Notes: generated by a model from the letters alone, not told the origin. Counted from the stretch's first letter, positions 1 through 8,378 are shown. The stretch is DNA of 64,000 nt from Polynucleobacter sp. JS-Polo-80-F4 (GCF_018881965.1 NZ_JACVPI010000001.1:1308018-1372017), one strand, 5' to 3'. Made by a program: numbers and translations.

Positions 1-704
1 CTTCAACGGTTTTGCTGGGCTTTGTGTTAGCAAAACTTTTAAAGTTATCCCCAGACTTTGGATTGATTGCTGGTGGATCGGTTGGTATATGCGGCGCCTC
101 TGCTGCTCTCGCTGTTGCCTCAGTGTTACCAAAGTCAAAAGAAAATGAGCAATTTACCTTGCTGGTTGTCGTTGGTGTTACTGTGCTTTCGACGATTGCA
201 ATGGTGACATATCCTTTTGCATTACAGATGCTGAGTATTGACTCTCTTTCAGCAGGGATTTTTATCGGTGCCACTATTCATGATGTGGCTCAAGTGGTTG
301 CTGCTGGCATGCTTTTTGGCCCAGAGGCGGGTGATGTTGCTACTGTAGTCAAGTTATTTAGGGTAGCCCTTTTACTCCCCGTTGTATTGGTAATCTCCAT
401 TTTCTTTGGCGCGCAAAAAAATACCAATAAATTGGGATGGGCTAGCCTGCGATTGATTCCAACCTTTTTACTGGGCTTTGTGGCACTTTCTATTGTGGCC
501 TCTATGCAAATTTTGCCAACGTCTATTACTCACCAAATTGGCGGATTGTCTCGCTGGATGTTGGTGATCGCTATTGCGGCAGCGGGATTAAAAACGAATT
601 TCCAGGAGCTGGCTAAACTAGGTTGGCAACCGGTGCTAATGTTAGTGGTTGAAACTCTATTTATTGCTATTTTTGGGCTCGTATTTATTTTGTACGCATC
701 CTAG
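1..704 (+). CDS. YeiH-family putative sulfate exporter (3' part)
   Basis: Open from the left edge of the window (frame starts at base 3) to the TAG at 702-704, so the N-terminus is missing; about 234 residues are present while the family is usually near 330-350. The protein is almost wholly hydrophobic, with about seven membrane segments and the family-like stretch GIFIGATIHDVAQVVAAG, followed by GDVATVVKLFRVALLLPVV. This resembles the YeiH/UPF0324 family of inner-membrane proteins, some members of which are linked to sulfate export after sulfonate breakdown. It sits 91 bp before a sulfite dehydrogenase gene on the same strand, which fits disposal of sulfate. The substrate is inferred from family and context only. 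Confidence 0.8.
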   Translation, partial: STVLLGFVLAKLLKLSPDFGLIAGGSVGICGASAALAVASVLPKSKENEQFTLLVVVGVTVLSTIAMVTYPFALQMLSIDSLSAGIFIGATIHDVAQVVAAGMLFGPEAGDVATVVKLFRVALLLPVVLVISIFFGAQKNTNKLGWASLRLIPTFLLGFVALSIVASMQILPTSITHQIGGLSRWMLVIAIAAAGLKTNFQELAKLGWQPVLMLVVETLFIAIFGLVFILYAS

Positions 705-795
705 ACTGAAATGAAATAGCATCTTTTTTGTGCATTAGTTGTATGCTTTAAAAAAATATAAGCTCATCAGCGTGTATAACGGAGGCAAAGCATTT

Positions 796-2055
796 ATGTC
801 TAAGAATGATGTACTTTCTAATCGCCGTCAGTTTTTAAAATCCTCGGTTGTGGCGGGTGCTAGCGTAGGTGGTGTAATCAGCGCCTCTTCTACTTTCGCT
901 CAAAATCAAGAGAGTGGTTTTTTAGAGGTTGACCCTTGGACTAAAACTCAAGGATCTACTTTTGTAAATCCCCCTTATGGTTTGCCATCTAAATATGAAA
1001 AGAATGTGGTGCGACTGCTTCCTTCGCCAGCGCCAACCTTCCTAACGGGTTCAAGAACACCTTTGCAGAGTTTGCATGGGATTATTACTCCTAATGGCTT
1101 GGTCTTTGAGCGCCACCATGCAGGAGTTCCGGATATTAATCCTGATCTCCATAATTTGGTAATTCATGGAATGGTGGATCGCCCAATGATCTTTTCTATG
1201 GACGACATTGTTCGCTTTCCATCAGAGTCCAGAGTCTACTTCCTTGAATGTTCCGGTAACAGCGCAGCTGAGCTCAAAAAGGGTAGCAACCAAACTGTTC
1301 AGCAAATTCATGGATTGGTATCTTGCTGTGAGTGGACTGGCGTACGTTTATCTACAATTTTGCAAGAGTGTGGCGTGCAATCCGGGGCTAAGTGGGCTTT
1401 GGCAGAAGGTGCTGATGGTGCAGCGATGACTCGTAGTATTCCAATGAACAAGGTGATGGACGACGCCTTATTGGTCTACGCTCAAAATGGTGAGATGTTG
1501 CGCGCTGAGCAGGGTTATCCTGTGAGATTATTTTTGCCTGGATACGAAGGCAATATGAGTATTAAGTGGCTACGCAGAATTAAGTTGGGCACTGAACCTT
1601 GGCAAACCCGTGAAGAGACCTCTGCTTATACCGATTTGCGAGCAGATGGTAAGGCACTGCAATTTACTTTTGCAATGGAGGTTAAGTCAGTTATTACGCA
1701 ACCTTCCGGAATGATGAAACTCAAATCCAAAGGTTTTTATGAAATCTCTGGTTTTGCATGGTCTGGTAATGGCAAAATTCGACGTGTTGAGGTTTCAACT
1801 GATGGTGGAAAATCTTGGGGAGAGGCAGCATTACAGGAGCCGGTGATGGACAAATCTCTGGTGCGGTTCCGTTTTCCATGGGTGTGGGATGGTGCGCCGG
1901 CAACATTGATGAGTAGAGCAATAGATTCAAGTGGTGAGATGCAGCCTTCGATGGATGCTGTTATCAAAGCCAAGAGTGCGAATACTTTCTATCACAATAA
2001 CGCCATACAACCATGGCGCGTTGCGGCCAATGGGGAGATTACCAATGGTCGCTAA
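796..2055 (+). CDS. soxC: sulfite dehydrogenase, SoxC-type molybdopterin subunit
   Basis: A 419-residue sulfite oxidase-family molybdoenzyme. The ATG at 796 is chosen because GGAGG at 781-785 lies 10 nt upstream and the protein then opens with a twin-arginine signal (NRRQFLKS, Arg10-Arg11) and an Ala-rich region ending near TFA/QNQ at residue 35. A TTG at 739 would add 19 residues without a better ribosome site. The molybdenum-ligating Cys is Cys152 in YFLECSGNSAAE; the C-terminal half is the Mo-co dimerisation domain with VEVSTDGGKSW. It should oxidise sulfite or protein-bound sulfane sulfur in the periplasm and pass electrons to the overlapping cytochrome. SoxC is preferred over SorA from its partner; free sulfite as substrate is not excluded. 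Confidence 0.85.
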   Translation: MSKNDVLSNRRQFLKSSVVAGASVGGVISASSTFAQNQESGFLEVDPWTKTQGSTFVNPPYGLPSKYEKNVVRLLPSPAPTFLTGSRTPLQSLHGIITPNGLVFERHHAGVPDINPDLHNLVIHGMVDRPMIFSMDDIVRFPSESRVYFLECSGNSAAELKKGSNQTVQQIHGLVSCCEWTGVRLSTILQECGVQSGAKWALAEGADGAAMTRSIPMNKVMDDALLVYAQNGEMLRAEQGYPVRLFLPGYEGNMSIKWLRRIKLGTEPWQTREETSAYTDLRADGKALQFTFAMEVKSVITQPSGMMKLKSKGFYEISGFAWSGNGKIRRVEVSTDGGKSWGEAALQEPVMDKSLVRFRFPWVWDGAPATLMSRAIDSSGEMQPSMDAVIKAKSANTFYHNNAIQPWRVAANGEITNGR

Positions 2056-2581
2056 TAACTTCATTAAGCTGGGCCTCTTCTTGAGCTCTATTGTCATAGT
2101 GCTTGGTTGCGCTAACAGTAATCGCGTCACTGGTCCAGTAGGTCTTGGAAAACCAATTTCTGAAAATCAAATTCTCGCCTGGAATATCGATGTTGGTTCA
2201 AGTGGATCAGGTTTGCCTCCTGGCTCAGGCACTGCAAGTATTGGAGAAAAGTTGTATCAGCAGCAGTGCGCATCTTGTCATGGAGATCAAGGACAGGGTG
2301 GACCGGCTAATCGCCTTGTGGGGGGTGGCGCATTAAATACAGATAAGCCCATAAAGACTGTAGGAAGTTTTTGGCCTTATTCAACTACTATTTTTGACTA
2401 TGTCAAAAGAGCAATGCCACATCAAGCGCCACAATCTTTGACTGACGACCAAGTATATGCAGCTACTGCTTATATTCTATATCTCAATAAGATCATCGCA
2501 AAAGATGCGGTGATGGATGCTAAGACTTTGCCCTTGGTAAACATGCCCAATAAGGATGGGTTCATTTCTATTGAACGTTGA
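2045..2581 (+). CDS. soxD: SoxD-like lipidated cytochrome c
   Basis: A 178-residue monoheme cytochrome c that overlaps the end of soxC by 11 nt; GGGAG at 2032-2036 is a good ribosome site for the ATG at 2045. The N-terminus is a lipoprotein signal with lipobox VLGC (Cys22), so the protein is probably tethered to a membrane. Heme attachment is Cys75-x-x-Cys78-His79 (CASCH) and Met124 in RAMPHQAP is the likely axial ligand. The stretch ILAWNIDV followed by GLPPGSGTASIGEKLY before the heme site is typical of the SoxD N-terminal domain. Classical SoxD proteins are about twice this length with a second cytochrome domain, absent here. Role: electron acceptor of the SoxC-type dehydrogenase. Confidence 0.82.
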   Translation: MVANNFIKLGLFLSSIVIVLGCANSNRVTGPVGLGKPISENQILAWNIDVGSSGSGLPPGSGTASIGEKLYQQQCASCHGDQGQGGPANRLVGGGALNTDKPIKTVGSFWPYSTTIFDYVKRAMPHQAPQSLTDDQVYAATAYILYLNKIIAKDAVMDAKTLPLVNMPNKDGFISIER

Positions 2582-2595
2582 ATGTTAACGTTGTA

Positions 2596-2760
2596 TTAGG
2601 CGAAAGAGTCGGAAAACTCTTCCATCTTAATTGTGGTCATTAGAAAGAGAATGCGCCTTTGAAAACTTTTGCGCTCTTCAATTTGGTCATGAGATAGGCG
2701 ATCATGCTCTCTTAGGAGGCTAGTAATAATTGGGTTGTAGTGTTCGCGTATGGGGGACAT
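2596..2760 (-). CDS. small ORF, 54 residues, unknown function
   Basis: Found by reading the minus strand between soxD and fpr. The ATG (complement of 2758-2760) is preceded by AAGGAG at 2766-2771, six nt away, and the frame runs 54 codons to a TAA at 2596-2598. The product starts MSPIREHYNPIITSLLREHD and ends KMEEFSDSFA; it is charged, helical-looking, with no signal peptide, membrane segment or Cys. No family is recognised. It lies 113 nt behind fpr on the same strand, faces soxD tail to tail, and its leader holds three inverted repeats, one covering part of the ribosome site. Good ribosome site and spacing argue for a real gene; conservation is untested. Confidence 0.5.
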   Translation of the reverse strand: MSPIREHYNPIITSLLREHDRLSHDQIEERKSFQRRILFLMTTIKMEEFSDSFA

Positions 2761-2765
2761 CACAG

Positions 2766-2857
2766 CTCCTTGGTAAATATCTTGTTGAGATCAATTTACC
2801 AAGATCGCTATATATCCACAAGAAATATATAGCGATATCTAAATTACTTTTAGATAT
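2766..2857 (-). promoter_or_regulatory. structured leader: three consecutive inverted repeats
   Basis: Three perfect inverted repeats lie back to back between the fpr stop and the 54-residue ORF. Arms: 2769-2778 with 2794-2803 (10 bp, 15-nt loop); 2804-2815 with 2825-2836 (12 bp, ATCGCTATATAT, 9-nt loop); 2835-2843 with 2849-2857 (9 bp, 5-nt loop). The first hairpin contains part of the AAGGAG ribosome site of the small ORF. All are AT-rich and none is followed by a U-run, so they do not look like an intrinsic terminator. They could be operators or an RNA structure controlling translation. Confidence 0.6.
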
Positions 2858-2873
2858 AAAGAGGCTTGTTTGA

Positions 2874-3650
2874 TTATTTCTCTACGAACGCGCGCTCGTA
2901 GACGTAGTCACCCATTTGACCAAGACTTGGGGAAACCTTGAAGCCTTTGGCATCTAACATCTCGGAGGTTTCTTTGAGCATAGATGGGCTGCCGCAAATC
3001 ATGGCACGATCTACCGTAGGATCCAGCGGAGGCAGGCCAATATCTTTAAAGAGCTGACCAGATTCAATGGCAGTTGTCAGGCGACCGGTGTGTTTGAATG
3101 CTTCGCGAGTTACGGTTGGATAGTAGATCAGTTTTTCACGAATCAGTTCACCAAGGTACTCATCCTGTGCGAGCTCATTTTTAATGTAGTCACCGTATGC
3201 GAGTTCACTAACTAAGCGCACACCATGAATTAAAACAACCTTTTCAAACTTCTCGTAAGTCTCTGGATCGCGAATGATACTCATGAATGGTGCCAAGCCA
3301 GTGCCGGTACTAAATAAATATAGATGTTTTCCTGGATTTAGGTCATCCAATACTAAAGTACCAACAGACTTTTCGCTTACCAGGATTGGATCTCCGACTT
3401 GAATTTTTTGTAGTCGCGATGTCAATGGACCATCTTGAACCTTAATACTCAAAAATTCCAAATGCTCTTCATAGTTAGGGCTTGCAACGCTGTAAGCGCG
3501 TACCAGTGGTTTGCCTTCTACCTCAAGTCCAATCATTAAGAAGTGGCCGCTTCGAAAGCGTAGGCCTTTATTACGGGTGGTAGTAAAGCTGAAGAGGGTG
3601 TCGTTCCAGTGATGAACAGTGAGAACGGTTTCGGTGTTGTATGCGGCCAT
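2874..3650 (-). CDS. fpr: ferredoxin--NADP reductase
   Basis: A 258-residue flavoprotein of the bacterial Fpr class. The FAD-binding motif RAYS is at residues 51-54, the NADP-binding GTGLAPF at 116-122, and the C-terminus ends VYERAFVEK, matching the aromatic-plus-tail ending of bacterial Fpr proteins. Length is as expected. It moves electrons between NADPH and ferredoxin or flavodoxin in the cytoplasm, for Fe-S assembly, oxidative stress or sulfite reduction. The ATG has no clear Shine-Dalgarno sequence. The gene is divergent from dsbB and is followed by the small ORF. Which ferredoxin it serves cannot be told from this window. Confidence 0.92.
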   Translation of the reverse strand: MAAYNTETVLTVHHWNDTLFSFTTTRNKGLRFRSGHFLMIGLEVEGKPLVRAYSVASPNYEEHLEFLSIKVQDGPLTSRLQKIQVGDPILVSEKSVGTLVLDDLNPGKHLYLFSTGTGLAPFMSIIRDPETYEKFEKVVLIHGVRLVSELAYGDYIKNELAQDEYLGELIREKLIYYPTVTREAFKHTGRLTTAIESGQLFKDIGLPPLDPTVDRAMICGSPSMLKETSEMLDAKGFKVSPSLGQMGDYVYERAFVEK

Positions 3651-3823
3651 GAATGCTTGTAAATAAAAAAACTTGGTTTTAAAGAATGGCTAATTATCCC
3701 ATCCCTTGGGGTATAAATTGCGCTCTATTAGCGCAGATATAGGATTAACTCGTGATATGCATCAAATTTTTAGTAATAAGGTTTATCTTCGCGACTTGCC
3801 TGCCAACAAGCTATGATCTCTCT

Positions 3824-4303
3824 ATGGGCTCAGTGCGTTATCTTAATATCTCTTTATTCAGCCTTGGGTTGGTGATTTTTGCAGTCATACTGCAGCATAC
3901 TGGCTATAAAGGGGTCAGCTTTTTACCCTGTCCTTTATGTATCTTGCAAAGGGTAGGTTATTTGGGCGTCGCGACTTTTTGCTTTTTGGCAGCGGGGATT
4001 GTCCCATTGCGCAAACCCTTCCACTTGCTGGCTCTTTTATCGGCTGCATATGGCGCTTCAGTGGCTGGGCGACAGGTATGGCTTTTGTCTCATCCAGAAG
4101 CATCTTGTGGGATCGATCCTTTGGAAATTTGGATTAATCAATTTCAACTTTCCCAGGGTATTCCTTGGTTATTTAAGGCGGATGGGCTTTGTAGTTCCAG
4201 GCTTCCAGCTATTCTTGGTCTTCAGGTGCCTGAATGGTCCTTATTTTGGTTTTCAGTACTTTTTTTGTTCTTATTAGTCAGTCTATTTAAGGAAAAAACC
4301 TAG
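3824..4303 (+). CDS. dsbB: disulfide bond formation protein B
   Basis: A 159-residue inner-membrane protein with four predicted membrane segments. Both DsbB cysteine pairs are visible: Cys36-x-x-Cys39 (PCPLCILQR) in the first periplasmic loop, and Cys95 with Cys123 in the second. It re-oxidises DsbA and hands electrons to quinone. The ATG at 3824 gives a normal DsbB length; a GTG at 3752 preceded by AGGA would add 24 residues including another hydrophobic run and cannot be ruled out. The gene is divergent from fpr. The gap between them has a 6-bp dyad TGCGCT-CTATT-AGCGCA at 3719-3735, of unknown meaning. Confidence 0.9.
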   Translation: MGSVRYLNISLFSLGLVIFAVILQHTGYKGVSFLPCPLCILQRVGYLGVATFCFLAAGIVPLRKPFHLLALLSAAYGASVAGRQVWLLSHPEASCGIDPLEIWINQFQLSQGIPWLFKADGLCSSRLPAILGLQVPEWSLFWFSVLFLFLLVSLFKEKT

Positions 4304-4326
4304 TTTTAGGATGCTAGGTACGCTAT

Positions 4327-4349
4327 ATATCTAAAAGTACTTAGGATAT
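4327..4349. promoter_or_regulatory. imperfect palindrome upstream of cysK
   Basis: ATATCTAA and TTAGGATAT form an imperfect dyad around six bases, 70 bp before the cysK start. Thirteen bases of its left part and centre, ATATCTAAAAGTA, recur on the minus strand in the palindrome at 2835-2857, and CGCTATATATC just before it recurs at 2806-2816. It may be an operator of a sulfur or redox regulator; the identity of such a regulator is not known. Confidence 0.4.
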
Positions 4350-4418
4350 GAGAAGTGCATCTTTTACAAATATAAGCCGCGACCATAAGATCTAAGTTAT
4401 TCGAGATTAAAGGCTTTT

Positions 4419-5390
4419 ATGACGTATTTTCAAGACAACTCACAAACCATTGGTAAAACACCATTGGTGCGCTTAAATCGCGTAACAGATGGCGCCAAAG
4501 CCACCGTGCTTGCTAAGATTGAGGGGCGTAATCCGGCTTATTCAGTCAAATGTCGTATCGGTGTTGCCATGATTAATGATGCGCAAGAAAAGGGGCTTTT
4601 GGTTCCTGGCAAAGAAATCGTTGAGCCTACATCGGGTAACACCGGAATTGCTTTAGCTTTTGTGGCTGCAGCACGGGGTATTCCTCTGACGCTCACCATG
4701 CCAGAGACTATGAGTATTGAGCGTCGGAAGTTGCTCACTGCTTTAGGCGCCAAGATCGTTTTGACGGAAGGTCCTAAGGGCATGAATGGCGCTGTTGCTA
4801 AAGCAGAGGAAATTGCCAAGTCTGATTCGAAGTATGTATTGCTTCAGCAATTTAGCAATCCTTCGAACCCAGCCATTCATGAAAAGACCACTGGCCCAGA
4901 AATTTGGGAAGACACTGACGGCAATATTGATGTGTTTGTTGCTGGTGTTGGAACGGGCGGAACGATTTCTGGTGTTGGCCGTTATATTAAGAATGTTAAG
5001 AAAAAGAATATTGAAGTGGTTGCTGTTGAGCCAACAACAAGTCCGGTGATTACTCAAAAGCTCAATGGCGAAGAGATCAAGCCAGCTCCCCATAAGATTC
5101 AGGGAATTGGCGCTGGCTTTATTCCGGATAACCTCGATTTATCCGTGGTGGATAAGGTTGAGCAGGTGAGTAATGAAGAGGCTATTGAATTTGCTCGCCG
5201 CATAGCTAAAGAAGAGGGCATTTTGGTCGGCATCTCTTGTGGTGCTGCTGCTGCAGTAGCAGTCCGCCTTGCCAAAAGACCTGAATATGCTGGAAAGACC
5301 ATCGTGGTCGTTCTGCCTGATGCTGCAGAACGGTATTTAAGTTCTGCCTTATTTGAAGGTGTTTTTGATGAGAAAGGTCTACCAGCCTAA
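4419..5390 (+). CDS. cysK: cysteine synthase A (O-acetylserine sulfhydrylase)
   Basis: A 323-residue PLP enzyme, the same length as E. coli CysK. The PLP lysine is Lys44 in [11 protein letters not shown], the substrate loop [11 protein letters not shown] is at 70-80, the phosphate-binding [10 protein letters not shown] follows, and the end [14 protein letters not shown] is of CysK rather than CysM type. It joins sulfide to O-acetylserine to make cysteine in the cytoplasm. The start is the only ATG near the conserved N-terminus, with AAAGG nine nt upstream. The 115-bp gap before it contains the palindrome at 4327-4349. Its position close to a sulfite dehydrogenase and fpr may mark a shared sulfur theme, though the genes are not one operon. 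Confidence 0.93.
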   Translation: MTYFQDNSQTIGKTPLVRLNRVTDGAKATVLAKIEGRNPAYSVKCRIGVAMINDAQEKGLLVPGKEIVEPTSGNTGIALAFVAAARGIPLTLTMPETMSIERRKLLTALGAKIVLTEGPKGMNGAVAKAEEIAKSDSKYVLLQQFSNPSNPAIHEKTTGPEIWEDTDGNIDVFVAGVGTGGTISGVGRYIKNVKKKNIEVVAVEPTTSPVITQKLNGEEIKPAPHKIQGIGAGFIPDNLDLSVVDKVEQVSNEEAIEFARRIAKEEGILVGISCGAAAAVAVRLAKRPEYAGKTIVVVLPDAAERYLSSALFEGVFDEKGLPA

Positions 5391-5396
5391 GGGCCG

Positions 5397-5666
5397 GTGA
5401 AAAATATGGCTATGATTCGCAAACCAAAAACAAACTCATTATTTTCTATTGCTCAGGTCATTATTGGGATTGCTTTGCTTGCATTATCCACACACCTTGC
5501 ATTGGCGAGTGAGACCTATCTTGAGGTCCTTAACCAGGGTGGATTAAATCAATATCATGCGTTTGCACTGCTGGTATGTTTTAGCTTCTTCGCTGGAATT
5601 TTATTGATTGCCCAACAGGCCTTCAAGCAAGACTCACATCAGTTTGATGAGTTATCGTCTTACTGA
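5397..5666 (+). CDS. small membrane protein, unknown
   Basis: An 89-residue protein with two hydrophobic segments, about residues 16-37 and 55-75, separated by a short polar loop (SETYLEVLNQGGLNQYHA). The basic N-terminus (RKPKTN) suggests the N-terminus stays in the cytoplasm. It starts 6 nt after cysK, so it is likely co-transcribed; the GTG at 5397 or the ATG at 5406 could be the start. No family is recognised. It ends just before a perfect palindromic terminator shared with lysS. Confidence 0.65.
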   Translation: MKNMAMIRKPKTNSLFSIAQVIIGIALLALSTHLALASETYLEVLNQGGLNQYHAFALLVCFSFFAGILLIAQQAFKQDSHQFDELSSY

Positions 5667-5683
5667 GTATCTATTTCATGTTA

Positions 5684-5713
5684 AACAAAAGGCACCCTAG
5701 GGTGCCTTTTGTT
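5684..5713. terminator. bidirectional intrinsic terminator
   Basis: A perfect 30-bp palindrome with GC-rich centre (AAAAGGCACCC / GGGTGCCTTTT) and T-runs on both strands. It lies between the convergent small membrane protein gene and lysS, and should end both transcripts. Confidence 0.9.
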
Positions 5714-5716
5714 GCC

Positions 5717-7261
5717 TTATTCTTCTTCGCGACGTAAGTGCGGGAACAGAATCACATCACGTATATTTGGCGCGTCAGTCAAAAGCATCACTAAACGATC
5801 GATACCAATACCGCAGCCACCAGTTGGAGGCATGCCGTACTCAAGGGCGCGGATAAAGTCATGATCAAAGTACATCGCTTCTTCGTCACCAGCTTCTTTT
5901 TGTTCAACTTGCTTACGGAAGCGATTAGCTTGATCTTCGGCATCGTTTAACTCGGAGAATCCGTTAGCAATCTCACGGCCAGTAATAAAGAGCTCAAAGC
6001 GTTCTGTAATACCTGGGCGCGTATCAGATTCTCTGGCGAGCGGGCTCACTTCAATTGGGTAATCAATGATGTAAGTAGGCTCCCAGAGATGCTCTTCAGC
6101 AACCAATTCGAAGAGGGCTAATTGGAGTGCGCCAATGCCGGCATTCTTAAGGGTTGGGGCATCTGGGTTCTCACCACCCTTTTTCAATTCGGCGCGAATG
6201 AAGTTGATGTCATCAAGTTGGGCTGCTTCATAGCTCTTGCCTGATTGACCGCAGTACTTGAGGATAGCCTCAGTAATGGTCAAGCGTTGGAATGGTTTGC
6301 TCAGATCAAGCTCACGACCTTGGTGAGTTAATACAGCCGTGCCTTGTGCATCCATTGCCGCTGCACGAATCAAGCCTTCCGTAAAATCCATCAACCAGCG
6401 GTAGTCTGTATAGGCCGCATAAAACTCCATCATGGTGAATTCTGGATTGTGACGTGGGCTAACACCTTCGTTGCGGAAGTTACGGTTAATTTCAAAGACA
6501 CGTTCAAAACCACCAACCACTAAACGCTTGAGATAGAGCTCAGGAGCAATACGCAAAAACATTTGCATATCGAGTGCGTTGTGATGAGTAATAAAAGGCT
6601 TGGCTGCTGCGCCACCAGGAATTGGGTGGAGCATGGGTGTTTCTACTTCCATGAAGTCGGCGTCCAACATATGGCGACGTAAAGAAGCAATTGCATTGCT
6701 GCGCGCTTTGAATGTATTGCGACTTTCTGGATTAACAATGAGGTCTACATACCGTTGGCGGTATTTAGTCTCTAGGTCTGATAAGCCATGGAACTTGTCT
6801 GGCAATGGGCGCAATGATTTGCTGAGCAGGCGTAAGTTACTGCACTCAACAGACAGCTCGCCTTTATTGGTTTTAAAAAGATTACCCTCGGCGGAGATGA
6901 AGTCGCCCATATCCCAATGCTTGAAGGCGGCATGGACATCAGCCCCGCTAAGCTCATCATTGATATAGAACTGAATCTGACCACTGCGATCTTGAATAGT
7001 GGCGAAGCTCGCTTTACCCATCACACGCTTCAGTACCATGCGGCCAGCAACTTTGACGTGTACCTTCTTTTCAGCCAGCTCTTCTTTGGTTAAGCTGTCG
7101 TAGTGAGCATGCAAATCTACTGCTAAATGCGTTGGAACAAAATCGTTCGGAAATGCAACGCCACCAGCGCGAAGCTTGGCAAGTTTTTCACGGCGCTCTG
7201 CAATGATGTGATTTTCATCAACCGCTTCAGTGACTGGGGGTAAATTCGTTTTATCGTTCAT
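5717..7261 (-). CDS. lysS: lysyl-tRNA synthetase, class II
   Basis: A 514-residue class II lysyl-tRNA synthetase. The N-terminal OB-fold anticodon domain covers about residues 60-170 ([18 protein letters not shown]). Motif 1 lies near [10 protein letters not shown], motif 2 is [19 protein letters not shown], and motif 3 is [16 protein letters not shown] close to the C-terminus. It charges tRNA-Lys in the cytoplasm. It starts 12 nt after prfB on the same strand, the common prfB-lysS pairing. The ATG has no strong Shine-Dalgarno sequence, so coupling to prfB is likely. The first 20 residues are a variable tail. Confidence 0.97.
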   Translation of the reverse strand: MNDKTNLPPVTEAVDENHIIAERREKLAKLRAGGVAFPNDFVPTHLAVDLHAHYDSLTKEELAEKKVHVKVAGRMVLKRVMGKASFATIQDRSGQIQFYINDELSGADVHAAFKHWDMGDFISAEGNLFKTNKGELSVECSNLRLLSKSLRPLPDKFHGLSDLETKYRQRYVDLIVNPESRNTFKARSNAIASLRRHMLDADFMEVETPMLHPIPGGAAAKPFITHHNALDMQMFLRIAPELYLKRLVVGGFERVFEINRNFRNEGVSPRHNPEFTMMEFYAAYTDYRWLMDFTEGLIRAAAMDAQGTAVLTHQGRELDLSKPFQRLTITEAILKYCGQSGKSYEAAQLDDINFIRAELKKGGENPDAPTLKNAGIGALQLALFELVAEEHLWEPTYIIDYPIEVSPLARESDTRPGITERFELFITGREIANGFSELNDAEDQANRFRKQVEQKEAGDEEAMYFDHDFIRALEYGMPPTGGCGIGIDRLVMLLTDAPNIRDVILFPHLRREEE

Positions 7262-7273
7262 ATTCGTGATTAA

Positions 7274-8378
7274 TTAAACGCCTTGCTTCAGGCTGGCTTC
7301 AATAAAGGCATCCAAATCTCCATCCAATACTTTTTGGGTGTTAGAGATTTCGACGTTAGTACGTAAGTCTTTAATGCGGCTTTGATCCAAAACGTAGGAG
7401 CGGATCTGATGACCCCAACCCACATCAGTTTTGCTAGCCTCTAATTTGTCTTGTTCAGCACGACGCTTTTGCATCTCATGTTCGTAAAGGCGAGACTTCA
7501 GCATGCTCATCGCTTCAGCGCGGTTACGGTGTTGGCTTCGGTCGTTCTGACACTGCACCACAATCCCAGTTGGAATATGGGTCAGACGCACGGCTGAGTC
7601 TGTTTTATTGATATGCTGACCACCGGCACCAGAGGCGCGGTAGGTATCCGTACGAATATCGGCAGGATTAACATCGATCTCAATCGAATCATCAATCTCT
7701 GGGTAAACATAGATAGAAGCAAATGAAGTATGTCGACCATTTGAGGAGTCAAAAGGTGATTTGCGTACTAGACGATGCACACCGGTTTCGGAACGCAGGT
7801 GGCCATAAGCATATTCACCATCGACTTTGATGGTTGCACTCTTAATGCCTGCAACATCGCCATCAGACTCTTCCAGGATTTCGGTTTTATAACCTTTGCG
7901 CTCGCAATACTTGAGGTATTGACGATAGAGCATGCTAGCCCAGTCGCAGGCTTCCGTACCACCAGCCCCGGCTTGAATATCGATAAAGCAATTGCAAGAA
8001 TCCATCTCGTTGTGGAACATGCGGCGGAATTCAAGGTCACCAACAATCTTGCTGTAGCCCTCAACATCTAGCTCAATAGCAGCGATCGTTTCAAAATCGC
8101 TTTCTTCTTTAGCCATGTCAAATAGCTCAAGCGCGCTAGTAATATTGGTATTGAGATCGGTAAGGGTGGCAACTACGCCATCGAGCAATTTCTTTTCTTT
8201 GCCCAGCGCTTGCGCTTTCTTTTGATCATCCCAAATGGTGGGATCTTCCAGAATTGAATTAACTTCGGTAAGGCGACGTGACTTTACGTCGAAGTCAAAG
8301 ATACCCCCGAAGAGCTTGCTCACGGGTGAGCAGATCGGACAAGGTATTCGAAATAGTATTGAGTTGTTCAGCTTCCAT
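7274..8378 (-). CDS. prfB: peptide chain release factor 2 (programmed +1 frameshift)
   Basis: Release factor 2, 367 residues once the two reading frames are joined. Frame one runs from the ATG at 8376-8378 for 27 codons ([10 protein letters not shown] to LRGYL) to an in-frame TGA at 8295-8297. Skipping one base (8297) continues as GAC at 8294-8296 to the stop at 7274. SPF for stop-codon recognition is at residues 207-209 and GGQ for peptide release at 252-254, within two residues of the E. coli numbering. RF2 reads UGA and UAA. The start has AGGGG directly against the ATG, inside a possible hairpin, and an in-frame TAG just upstream rules out a longer protein. It lies between recJ and lysS. 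Confidence 0.97.
8294..8309 (-). promoter_or_regulatory. prfB +1 recoding site
   Basis: On the minus strand the bases read CGGGGGTATCTTTGAC: an internal Shine-Dalgarno-like G-run, three bases, the slippery CTT codon, then TGA followed by C. This is the classical RF2 autoregulatory element: when RF2 is scarce, termination at the weak UGA-C is slow and ribosomes slip +1. Confidence 0.95.

Noticed and set aside
2835..2857. Intrinsic terminator of fpr
   Set aside because: The stem is AT-only apart from one G-C pair and no U-run follows on the minus strand, so it does not fit Rho-independent termination.
4743..5093. 116-codon frame opposite cysK
   Set aside because: Shadow of cysK codon usage, no start signals, no recognisable protein.
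4419..5390. cysM instead of cysK
   Set aside because: [11 protein letters not shown] at the PLP lysine, 323-residue length and the C-terminal ending are of CysK type.
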